The notes beneath the pieces were generated by a model. It was given only the letters and a program-made list of their open reading frames with translations. It did no database searches and was not told the origin of the DNA. The position numbers and the translations under genes were made by a program. Of a stretch of DNA of 34,144 nt, positions 24,354-32,004 are shown piece by piece. The stretch lies in NCBI GenBank assembly GCA_002449585.1, contig DJXD01000004.1, forward strand, positions 1-34,144. The letters are read 5' to 3'. The first letter of the stretch is position 1. Each line of letters starts with the position of its first letter. Source of the DNA: Ruminococcus sp. UBA7013. Its GTDB lineage: Bacteria > Bacillota > Clostridia > Oscillospirales > Ruminococcaceae.

Positions 24354-25792
24354 ATTATGCATTGATTTTCAAGGGACATGATTTTGCATATGAAGTGCAG
24401 GCAATTGCTAAAATTTTTATTCCTGGGGTGCGGTTTCAGCTTTGCCGGGATGATGAAATTCCAACAGCAGAAAATCAAATTGTGACAGCTATCAACGCAG
24501 AGAGAATAGATATTAATATTCTGATGCATGGAAAATGCTTGAATGACAGCTGTCAATGCCCTGAAGAAAATGCACAGCAAGAATATCTATTATGCCGAAT
24601 GCTGTACCAGAGTTTGCAATTGCTGACAGGCTATCAACCCCCTTGGGGGATGCTGACAGGCATCCGCCCCGTTCGGAAAGTGCTGGATCAACTGGAACAA
24701 GGATTTGCTCCGGAACAAGTCTGCCAGACATTGCAGGAACAATATCTGATTTCAGATCAGAAAATGCAACTTGCTTTGCAAACTGCCTTGATTCAAAAAA
24801 AGATTCTGCCCCATAGTCCTAAACAGATCGGTTTATATATCTCCATTCCATTCTGCCCAACAAGATGCAGTTATTGCTCTTTTGTATCCCATTCTATTCA
24901 AAGTGCCAAAAATCTGATTCCTGCGTATATTGCAAAATTATGTGAAGAAATTGCAATTCTTGGAACACTGATTCGAAAATATCAATTATCTGTCCAATCC
25001 ATTTATATCGGCGGCGGAACACCCACAGCAATCTCTGCTCAGCAATTAAGCAGCATCATGCAGACAATACAGGAAAATATTGATCTTTGTCAGGTTCAGG
25101 AATATACAGTTGAAGCAGGCCGAGCAGATACGATCACAAAAGAAAAATTGCAGGTGATCCGGCAAATGCAGGCAGACAGAATTTCTATCAATCCGCAAAC
25201 ATTGCAGGATGCTGTATTACAGAAAATTGGCCGCTGTCATACTGCTCAACAGGTCATTGATGCTTATCAGTTGGCTCGTCAGCTGGGATTTGATAATATT
25301 AATATGGATTTGATCGCCGGACTGCCGTCAGATACTTATGAAGGTTTTGCAGATACGCTCAGAAAGGTGATAGCATTGCATCCTGATAGTATTACAGTAC
25401 ATACATTGACATTAAAACGTTCGGCCGATCTGTATGGCTCAAAGCAGAATACAGAGATTTCTATCGTTGAAAAAATGGCAGCATTATCAGCACAAATACT
25501 CCCCAAAAGCAATTATCAGCCTTATTATTTATACCGTCAGAAAAATACAATCGGAAATCTGGAAAACGTTGGATATGCAAAACCCGGAAAAGAAAATATT
25601 TATAATATCCTGATTATGGATGATCGTCAGACTATTCTTGGCGCAGGATGTGGCGCATCCAGTAAAATCATCTGTCAGGATAACATTGTCAGAGTCATGA
25701 ATTATAAATTTCCTTATGAATATATCAGCCGTTTTTCTCAGCTGATGGAAAAGAAAATACAGATTGAAACAGAATTGGAGAAATTAGCATGA
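24350..25792 (+). CDS. hemZ: HemZ-type coproporphyrinogen dehydrogenase-like radical SAM protein
   Basis: A 480-aa radical SAM protein. The HemZ-specific N-terminal region contains PPWGMLTGIRPVRKVLDQL. The SAM core has LYISIPFCPTRCSYCSF (C-x3-C-x2-C), YIGGGTPT, TVEAGRADTI (where HemN usually has E-x-NP), and RISINPQTL with NMDLIAGLPSDT. It is annotated as an oxygen-independent coproporphyrinogen III oxidase relative, but no heme genes are nearby and HemN-like proteins are often heme chaperones or have other substrates, so the exact reaction is uncertain. It overlaps its neighbours by 4 bp on both sides. Confidence 0.88.
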   Translation: MNYALIFKGHDFAYEVQAIAKIFIPGVRFQLCRDDEIPTAENQIVTAINAERIDINILMHGKCLNDSCQCPEENAQQEYLLCRMLYQSLQLLTGYQPPWGMLTGIRPVRKVLDQLEQGFAPEQVCQTLQEQYLISDQKMQLALQTALIQKKILPHSPKQIGLYISIPFCPTRCSYCSFVSHSIQSAKNLIPAYIAKLCEEIAILGTLIRKYQLSVQSIYIGGGTPTAISAQQLSSIMQTIQENIDLCQVQEYTVEAGRADTITKEKLQVIRQMQADRISINPQTLQDAVLQKIGRCHTAQQVIDAYQLARQLGFDNINMDLIAGLPSDTYEGFADTLRKVIALHPDSITVHTLTLKRSADLYGSKQNTEISIVEKMAALSAQILPKSNYQPYYLYRQKNTIGNLENVGYAKPGKENIYNILIMDDRQTILGAGCGASSKIICQDNIVRVMNYKFPYEYISRFSQLMEKKIQIETELEKLA

Positions 25793-26475
25793 TCCAAGGC
25801 ATTATTTTTGATTTAAATGGAACAATGATTTTTGATAAATCCTTTCATGATAGAGCTTGGCAGATGTTTCTGGAAAATCAAATTCACAGAGAAATCACAG
25901 ATGCTGAATTTCATGAACATGTTTATGGATGTTCTGCACAGGATATTTTATCTTATTTTCTGCAAAGGAACATTTCGCCTGCGGAAAGCCTTTTGATCGA
26001 AGAAGAAAAAGAAAAAATTTATCGTATACTCTGCCTGCAAAGTTCTGATTTTCATCTTGCAGAAGGTCTCCCTGCCTTTCTGAATGAACTGAAAGCCAGA
26101 AAGATCCCTATTACAATTGCAACAGCATCTGCCCGGAATAATATGCAATTCTTTTTTTCACACCTGCATTTGTCAGAATGGTTTCAGCCTGATAAAATTA
26201 TTTATAATACCGGCACATTCCCCGGAAAGCCTGCACCTGATATTTTTCTGAAAGCCGCTCAACTTTTGCATGTGCCTATCAAACAATGTGCTGTTTTTGA
26301 AGATGCCAAATCTGGTATTCAGGCCGCTGTTACTGCGGGCGCAGGTCATATTGTCGGCGTTTCTTCTATGCTGGATAAGGAAACTTTGCTTTCTTTGGGT
26401 GCAAATCAAGTGATTGCTAATTATACCGGATTTTATCAGCTTCTATCAGAAAGGAATTTTCATGAAACAATCTGA
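25789..26475 (+). CDS. HAD-superfamily hydrolase, beta-phosphoglucomutase-like
   Basis: A 228-aa HAD protein with an alpha-helical cap (about 15-85). Motif I is FDLNGTMI: the nucleophile Asp is present, but the second Asp of DxD, the usual general acid, is Asn. Motif II is ATASARNN, motif III GKPAPD with the Lys, and motif IV FEDAKSG. The DLNGTMI form occurs as a recognisable HAD subgroup (from memory), so it may be a real variant rather than damage. Substrate unknown. It starts in the hemZ stop (ATGA) and overlaps the next gene by 14 bp. Confidence 0.88.
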   Translation: MIQGIIFDLNGTMIFDKSFHDRAWQMFLENQIHREITDAEFHEHVYGCSAQDILSYFLQRNISPAESLLIEEEKEKIYRILCLQSSDFHLAEGLPAFLNELKARKIPITIATASARNNMQFFFSHLHLSEWFQPDKIIYNTGTFPGKPAPDIFLKAAQLLHVPIKQCAVFEDAKSGIQAAVTAGAGHIVGVSSMLDKETLLSLGANQVIANYTGFYQLLSERNFHETI

Positions 26476-27244
26476 ACTTCAGCTATTTAAAAATTCAACA
26501 GATATGTATCATCTGTTTCAGTGCCGTTTTAAGCATGAAAAAGAATATGCGTTATTTTATATGCTCGCTCATGATAATAATCTTTTTCTTGCCGCAGAAG
26601 AAAATGATTTTCAAATAAGCGGCTTTCAAATCGGAGCATTTTCAAACCTCAATTTTATTGAACAAGTCAAAGATATTTCTGCATTTATTAATCAGGAAAA
26701 TCAAATTCTGACATCTTTTCAAAAACCTGATATTCAGCTGCAATCTTGGCAAAGTGTATTTCTATCTCTTAAAGAACTGCAATATCTCGTGATCATTAAA
26801 AATAATTTCGGAATAGGTAGAATCAGCGATGTCACAGAAAATGCTGTCATGTTTGAAGAATTTGACCCTTCTATTGATCTTTCCTGGAAATTTTATAAAC
26901 CTTGTGAAATTCTATTCTCAGAAATCACCAGCATTAAATTCCTCAGCAGATATTGCATTGTGTTACAGAACTATCTTTTACAAAAAGAAAAATTATTTCA
27001 GATCGTTAAAAAGCACATTGATGCTATGGATTTTTTAAAACTTTTGGCATTAGGTGCGCCATCAGACGAATTTGATTCCATCAGCAGAACCATTAGTCAG
27101 TACCTGAAACCGGAAATGACTGTCAAAGAAATGATAGATCTGATTACTTCGGTATTCAAAAAAAATTTTAAAATGCATTATCCTGATTCGTATTTTGAAG
27201 AAACAGCGCAGAATATCAAGAATGAATTGGATCAAATCTCTTAG
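26462..27244 (+). CDS. Hypothetical protein with DUF1871-like C-terminal domain
   Basis: A 260-aa soluble protein. The middle (about 95-180) is a beta-rich domain with LVIIKNNFGIGRISDV and EILFSEITSIKFLSRY. The C-terminus (about 190-260) resembles DUF1871: IDAMDFLKLLALGAPSDEFD, then helical segments to the end. DUF1871 domains occur in small, possibly immunity-related proteins; function here is unknown. ATG 26462 has AAAGGA 8 nt upstream; the longer frame from 26414 lacks an RBS. Its last 23 codons are part of a tandem duplication shared with the start of rlmD. Confidence 0.75.
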   Translation: MKQSELQLFKNSTDMYHLFQCRFKHEKEYALFYMLAHDNNLFLAAEENDFQISGFQIGAFSNLNFIEQVKDISAFINQENQILTSFQKPDIQLQSWQSVFLSLKELQYLVIIKNNFGIGRISDVTENAVMFEEFDPSIDLSWKFYKPCEILFSEITSIKFLSRYCIVLQNYLLQKEKLFQIVKKHIDAMDFLKLLALGAPSDEFDSISRTISQYLKPEMTVKEMIDLITSVFKKNFKMHYPDSYFEETAQNIKNELDQIS

Positions 27245-27818
27245 AAAGGAACAAAATTATGCAGAAATTACAGGCATGACAACAGAAGGAAGCGGAATCT
27301 GCCGGATCAATAATATGGCCGTTTTTGTTCCTATGACAGCAGTCGGTGATATTATTGATGTCCGAATTGTCAAAGTTTTGAAAAATTACGCATTCGGCAT
27401 TATTGAAAAACTGATCACTCCAGCTCCCGGAAGAATAGAGCCTGTCTGCGCTGTGTTCCGACAGTGCGGCGGCTGTGTCTTTCAACATAAGGCATTATCC
27501 TGATCTGTAAACAGCACAGAATATCAAGAATGAGTTGGATCAAATCTCTTAGAAAGGAACAAAATTATGCAGAAAAATGAAATTTATCATGCGGAAATTA
27601 CAGGCATGACGACAGAAGGAAGCGGAATCTGCCGGATCAATAATATGGCCGTTTTTGTTCCTATGACAGCAGTCGGTGATATTATTGATGTCCGAATTGT
27701 CAAAGTTTTGAAAAATTACGCATTCGGCATTATTGAAAAACTGATCACTCCAGCTCCCGGAAGAATAGAGCCTGTCTGCGCTGTGTTCCGACAGTGCGGC
27801 GGCTGTGTCTTTCAACAT
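27175..27818 (+). repeat. Tandem duplication spanning the DUF1871 gene end and rlmD start
   Basis: Copy 1 (27175-27488) and copy 2 (27492-27818) share the start GCATTATCCTGAT, the gene end, the RBS and the first part of rlmD. Across the best-aligned 288 bp there are only three substitutions. Copy 1 lacks 22 bp just after the rlmD start codon; copy 2 lacks about 9 bp in the DUF1871 tail (near 27505). The junction is at 27489-27491. Confidence 0.95.
27259..27488 (+). pseudogene. Truncated rlmD 5' copy
   Basis: Carries the rlmD RBS, ATG, TRAM-domain coding and the CGGC iron-sulfur motif region, then stops matching after TTCAACAT. The 22-bp deletion right after the third base of codon 2 shifts the frame, so translation from ATG 27259 ends after six residues at TGA. 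It cannot yield RlmD. It uses up a ribosome-binding site immediately downstream of the preceding gene. Confidence 0.92.
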
Positions 27819-28919
27819 GTGGATTATCAAACAGAATTAAAATATAAAGATCAAGCTGTCAAAGATGCTTTTACCCGAATCGGGAAGCTTTCCCCCGAAT
27901 TTGAACCCATTCTTGGCAGTCAAAGCCGTTATCATTATCGAAATAAGGCACAGTATCCCATTGCAGAACAAGATGGACATCTTGTTTGCGGATTCTATGC
28001 CCGTCACAGTCATCGGGTTATTCCTTTTCCAGAATGTCCGCTTCAACCCGAAATTTTCTCTAAAATTCTCCATGCTCTTCTTCCTGCTTTGGAATCCTGC
28101 CATATTTCCGCTTACGATGAAAAAAATCATTCCGGTGAATTACGGCATATCTATTTAAGAAAAGGCTTCTATTCTGATGAAATCATGCTCTGTTTTGTTA
28201 CAAGAGTCTCCATCCGGAAAAAAATACAAAAGCTCCTTCCGGATCTTCATAAAGCATTTCCAAAAATGATTAGCATTACAGAATCCGTCAATCCATTAAA
28301 AACGAATGTGATTCTTGGAAAATCTGTAACTGTCTTATCTGGTCAAAATTTCATCACAGATACTATGTGTAACAATCTAATCAGAATTTCTCCCCAATCT
28401 TTTTATCAGGTCAATACGCAACAAGCTGAAAATTTATATGAAATTGCAAAATCTTATGCCAATCTCAATAAAAATAAAATTCTTCTTGATCTGTACTGTG
28501 GTGCAGGAACAATAGGACTTTCTATGTCAAATTGCATTCAATCTTTGATCGGTGTCGAAGTCATTCCGGAAGCTGTTGAAAATGCCAGACAAAACGCTGT
28601 ATTAAATCATCATGCGAATACAGAATTTTATTGCGGAGATGCAGGATCTATTGCTGAATTATTACTAAAACAAAATATTTTTCCAGATGTAATTATTTTA
28701 GATCCTCCTCGAAAAGGATGCAGTGATCTAACAATACAATCTACTGTCAAAATGCATCCATCACAAATTATTATGATTTCTTGTAATCCTTCTACAGCTG
28801 CCAGAGATGCTGCTGCATTTTATAACCTCGGCTATATTACAAATAAAGTCAAATCAGTAGATCTTTTTCCAGGAACTTCACACGTTGAGTGTATCGTTTT
28901 GATGTCAAGACAAAAATAG
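27567..28919 (+). CDS. rlmD: 23S rRNA (uracil-1939-C5)-methyltransferase RlmD/RumA-type
   Basis: A 450-aa SAM-dependent RNA methyltransferase. The N-terminal TRAM domain (about 5-60) has ITGMTTEGSGICRINN. The 4Fe-4S cysteines are in CAVFRQCGGC plus the later ECPLQP. The SAM site is LLDLYCGAGTIGLSM with VIPEAVENARQNA; ILDPPRKGC and ISCNPSTAARD supply the catalytic Cys. The end is SHVECIVLMSRQK. The AAAGGA RBS is 10 nt before ATG. Gram-positive species often have several RlmCD paralogues, so which uridine it modifies is not certain. It is the last core gene before the mobile region. Confidence 0.94.
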   Translation: MQKNEIYHAEITGMTTEGSGICRINNMAVFVPMTAVGDIIDVRIVKVLKNYAFGIIEKLITPAPGRIEPVCAVFRQCGGCVFQHVDYQTELKYKDQAVKDAFTRIGKLSPEFEPILGSQSRYHYRNKAQYPIAEQDGHLVCGFYARHSHRVIPFPECPLQPEIFSKILHALLPALESCHISAYDEKNHSGELRHIYLRKGFYSDEIMLCFVTRVSIRKKIQKLLPDLHKAFPKMISITESVNPLKTNVILGKSVTVLSGQNFITDTMCNNLIRISPQSFYQVNTQQAENLYEIAKSYANLNKNKILLDLYCGAGTIGLSMSNCIQSLIGVEVIPEAVENARQNAVLNHHANTEFYCGDAGSIAELLLKQNIFPDVIILDPPRKGCSDLTIQSTVKMHPSQIIMISCNPSTAARDAAAFYNLGYITNKVKSVDLFPGTSHVECIVLMSRQK

Positions 28920-28991
28920 TCCATTCTGCTTGCTTTTTAAGCACCTGTTTCAGCCGTTTATCGGTTTGAAAACAGCATATTCAGAGACACA

Positions 28992-29020
28992 TTGTCACCG
29001 GACTGTATCTCTGTTACGAT
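28992..29020 (+). promoter_or_regulatory. Candidate promoter for the GIY-YIG gene
   Basis: -35 TTGTCA (28992-28997), 17-bp spacer, TACGAT (29015-29020). An imperfect inverted repeat lies just upstream (28945-28975, CCG/CGG core). Alternative TTGACG at 29032 has no matching -10. Confidence 0.4.
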
Positions 29021-29090
29021 TTTTGTATATTTTGACGGTACGTTTAGTATATTGATTTGTTGTCATTAAGATTTGAAAGGAGTTATATCT

Positions 29091-29978
29091 ATGTCAAAAG
29101 GAAAAAATATTCATCTCTACCTGATGGACGGAGATGCAAACGGAAGAATCAAGTGTACGCTTGCGAACTGGACAGGAGTTGCTTATAAAATTCCCAGGAC
29201 AGAACTCGAAAAATGCCGTGAAAGAGATGACCTGAAATGGAGCGGATGCTATTTCCTGTTCGGCACTTCTGATGAAACCGGACAGAATATTGCCTATATC
29301 GGCCAGGCAGGTATCCGCAAGAACGGAGAAGGCATTCTTGGCAGGCTGTTTGAACATAAGAGAAATCCGCAGAAGGATTACTGGACAGAGGCTGTTGTAT
29401 TCACAACTTCCAACAATTCATTCGGCCCCACGGACATCAGCTACCTGGAACACCGCTTCTGCAATCTTGCGCTGGATGCGAAAAGATACATTGTCAAGAA
29501 CGGAAATGACCCCTCTCCCGGACATATTACAGAAGAAAAAGAAAGTGAACTGGAAGAATTTATCGAATACGCAAAACTGATTATGTCTGTACTTGGCCAC
29601 AAGGTCTTTGTTCCGCTGACACAGAAAACAGAAACTAAAGACCCCTCTGCTGAACCGCAGGAAGAACAGGAATTATTCTTATCCAGAACCCTGAAAAAAC
29701 TGAATCTGACAGTAGAAGCTCATGCAAAACAGACGAGCGAAGGATTTGTTGTGCTGAAAGGCAGCGTGATTTCTCCGGAGGAAGATGCCATTTCACCGGG
29801 AAACAGCAAGAAACGTATGGAGTGTAAAGTGGATGAAAATCACATTTTGCAGGAAGATGTATTATTCAGCAGTCCTTCCAGTGCCGCAGAATTTGTAACC
29901 GGAAAAAGCAGCAATGGCTGGGTAATCTGGAAAGACAGAGACGGAAAGACACTTCGTGATTTAGAAAATAAGGAATAA
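29091..29978 (+). CDS. GIY-YIG nuclease with C-terminal DUF4357
   Basis: A 295-aa protein. The GIY-YIG-type domain (about 45-175) has SGCYFLFGTSD (G-x-Y-F in place of GIY), NIAYIGQAGIRKNGEGILGRLFEHK with the YIG and catalytic Arg, and ISYLEHRF with the likely Glu. A Pro/Glu-rich linker follows (about 180-200), then DUF4357 with GFVVLKGSVIS and FSSPSSAAEFVTGKSSNGW at the end. DUF4357 often pairs with nucleases or methylases in accessory DNA. The role could be element maintenance or defence. ATG 29091 has AAAGGAG 9 nt upstream; TTG 29073 overlaps that SD. Confidence 0.85.
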   Translation: MSKGKNIHLYLMDGDANGRIKCTLANWTGVAYKIPRTELEKCRERDDLKWSGCYFLFGTSDETGQNIAYIGQAGIRKNGEGILGRLFEHKRNPQKDYWTEAVVFTTSNNSFGPTDISYLEHRFCNLALDAKRYIVKNGNDPSPGHITEEKESELEEFIEYAKLIMSVLGHKVFVPLTQKTETKDPSAEPQEEQELFLSRTLKKLNLTVEAHAKQTSEGFVVLKGSVISPEEDAISPGNSKKRMECKVDENHILQEDVLFSSPSSAAEFVTGKSSNGWVIWKDRDGKTLRDLENKE

Positions 29979-30013
29979 AAAAATCCCTGTTCTGTTGAAA
30001 AACAGAACAGGGA
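29978..30013 (-). terminator. Terminator of the recombinase operon
   Basis: A perfect 13-bp stem (29984-29996 with 30001-30013) with a 4-nt loop; on the minus strand it is followed by seven Ts. It lies between two convergent genes and may also stop the nuclease transcript. Confidence 0.92.
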
Positions 30014-30027
30014 AAATAAATTCCTGC

Positions 30028-31590
30028 TTATGCCTGGACGGTAATCATCACCCCGGAACGGAACAGGATTTCCAGATGGTCATCACAGACTTCTATTTTC
30101 TGTATCAGTTTCTTAGAAAGTTCCGCATCAAAACATTCCATTTTTCCGGAATGCCTGTGGATGAAACTCTGAAGTTCCTGAATTTTCTGAAGCTGTTCTT
30201 CTTTGATTCTGGTGTCCTTCATAGTTTCCTGCCGGATTTCTCTCAGCCGGAGGATTTCTTCTGCAATTTTAATATATTCCTTTCTGTTTCCGACATGTGC
30301 AACCAGTTTTCCCTGAAGTGTATTCAGGAGCAGTTCTGTTTCGTCCGATTCCTCTGTTTCCGGATGTACGGAAATCAGTGCGGCACTTTCTTCAAGGATT
30401 TTCAGATAATCTGATTTTTCGGAAAGCAGAATGTTGACAGCCTGCATAACAGCTTCCTGTAAAATTTCTTCATGGACAGTTCTTGCACGGCAGTTCACTC
30501 CGCTTTTTTCCAGCCGGTTAATGCATCTCCATACAACAGATTTCTTTCCCCGGTTGTTCCAGTGAATCCTGCGGAACTGTTCACCGCATTCGGCACAATA
30601 AACAATCTGTGAAAATGCATGGTTTGCACTGTATCCTCTCCGTTTTCCGGAAGCACGTTTTTCCCCGCTTCTCCTGCGGAGCATTTCTTCCTGCACCTTC
30701 ATGAAGATTTCCTTTGGAATGATAGCTTCATGGTCATCTTCTACATAATACTGCGGTGCAATTCCGGTATTGATGACACGAAGTTTTTTCAGGAAATCAA
30801 CTGTTACCGTTTTCTGAAGAAGTGCATCACCCATATATTTCTCATTCATAAGAATTTTTCTGACTGCACCGTCATGCCATCTGGCGTTGCCCCTGCCTGT
30901 GAGAATGCCGTCACGCTCCAGACCGGCAGCGATTTTCTTGTAGCTTGCGCCTTCGAGATATTCACGAAAAATTCTCATGACTACTTCCGCCTGTTCCGGA
31001 TTGATAATCAGGTTTCCTTCTTCGTCTTTGTCATAGCCGAGAAAACTTTCAGTATTGACAATGACTTTTCCCTGCTGAAAACGGTACTGTACACCCATCT
31101 GTGTGTTCCGGCTAAGTGATTCTGACTCCTGCTGCGCCAGTGATGCCATAATGGTAAGCATAACTTCCCCGCGTGAATCCATCGTATTAATGTTTTCTTT
31201 TTCGAAGAATACAGGGATATTTTTACTTTTCAGCATTCTGATGTAATTCAGGCAGTCCACAGTATTTCTTGCAAATCTTGAAATCGACTTTGTGATAATC
31301 ATGTCGATTTTTCCATCCATACATGCTTCAATCATAAGGTTAAACTGTGTTCTGTTCTTAGTTGATGTGGCACTGATTCCTTCGTCAGCAAAAATACCGG
31401 CGCATTCCCATTCCGGCTTTTTAGCGATGTATTCTGTATAATATGAAATCTGTGCTTCATAGCTTGTTAGCTGTTCTTCACGGTCGGTAGAAACTCTCGC
31501 ATAGGCTGCTACTCTGAGTTTTTTAATTTCCTGTGGTTTGGCAGTGCTGCCGATTTGTTTTTTCGCAGGAATGTATGTGACATTAGCCAT
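30028..31590 (-). CDS. Large serine recombinase (intact)
   Basis: A 520-aa site-specific recombinase. The resolvase-type catalytic domain (about 25-170) has VAAYARVSTD with nucleophile Ser34, IITKSISRFARNT and MASLAQQESESLS. The recombinase domain (about 190-300) has SFLGYDKDEEG and ILMNEKYMGDAL. A zinc-ribbon segment with CAECG and later WRC and NC (about 325-375) leads into a coiled coil (about 420-480). It excises or integrates the element. The stop of the upstream 136-aa gene directly abuts its ATG (TAAATG), with GGAGGAG across that junction, so they are coupled. Confidence 0.94.
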   Translation of the reverse strand: MANVTYIPAKKQIGSTAKPQEIKKLRVAAYARVSTDREEQLTSYEAQISYYTEYIAKKPEWECAGIFADEGISATSTKNRTQFNLMIEACMDGKIDMIITKSISRFARNTVDCLNYIRMLKSKNIPVFFEKENINTMDSRGEVMLTIMASLAQQESESLSRNTQMGVQYRFQQGKVIVNTESFLGYDKDEEGNLIINPEQAEVVMRIFREYLEGASYKKIAAGLERDGILTGRGNARWHDGAVRKILMNEKYMGDALLQKTVTVDFLKKLRVINTGIAPQYYVEDDHEAIIPKEIFMKVQEEMLRRRSGEKRASGKRRGYSANHAFSQIVYCAECGEQFRRIHWNNRGKKSVVWRCINRLEKSGVNCRARTVHEEILQEAVMQAVNILLSEKSDYLKILEESAALISVHPETEESDETELLLNTLQGKLVAHVGNRKEYIKIAEEILRLREIRQETMKDTRIKEEQLQKIQELQSFIHRHSGKMECFDAELSKKLIQKIEVCDDHLEILFRSGVMITVQA

Positions 31591-32001
31591 TTACTTCTCC
31601 TCCAGAAGGCTGTACAGGTATTGTGCCTGTTCCAGCGGATTTTCATAATTTTTATTGACTTCACGCATGATGAAGTCGGTTGGGATATGAATTATTTTCT
31701 GCTTGTGCGGACGGTTCAGACGGTTCATAGCCTTTGCACGTTCCTGAATTTCCTCCTGAACTTTTTCAAATGTTTCAGAGTCAATCATTTTCGGATAGAA
31801 AGCATCCCCCAGATAACGACGGTTTTGCAGCATTCTTTTGATAACGCTATGTGTTCTGTTGATTCCGGCAGTTTCAGCGGCTTTCGGCATGGACTGTCCT
31901 GCAAGGTAGCTCCGGAACAGAATGCGGACTTGTTCAGCATTCTGTTCCTCCAGAACTGCTCTTCCATTTTCGATTCTGTATCCAAAAGGAATATGTGTCA
32001 T
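31591..32001 (-). CDS. Recombinase-domain-only protein (no catalytic domain)
   Basis: A 136-aa protein matching only the central recombinase (DNA-binding) domain of large serine recombinases: IPFGYRIENGRAV, QVRILFRSYLAGQSM, VIKRMLQNRRYLGDAFYP and IDSETFEKVQEE. There is no YxRVS-type Ser. Its place between two large recombinases is a recurring three-gene cassette, where it may act as an accessory or directionality factor. It begins 3 bp after the upstream recombinase stop and has AGAGAAGG as RBS. Confidence 0.85.
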   Translation of the reverse strand: MTHIPFGYRIENGRAVLEEQNAEQVRILFRSYLAGQSMPKAAETAGINRTHSVIKRMLQNRRYLGDAFYPKMIDSETFEKVQEEIQERAKAMNRLNRPHKQKIIHIPTDFIMREVNKNYENPLEQAQYLYSLLEEK

Positions 32002-32004
32002 GGC

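Noticed and set aside
27195..27503. 102-aa frame joining the DUF1871 tail DNA to the rlmD N-terminus
   Set aside because: Arises from the duplication plus the 22-bp deletion; its TTG start lies within another gene with no RBS.
30619..31119. 166-aa plus-strand frame opposite recombinase 1
   Set aside because: Antisense shadow of a gene with clear family motifs.
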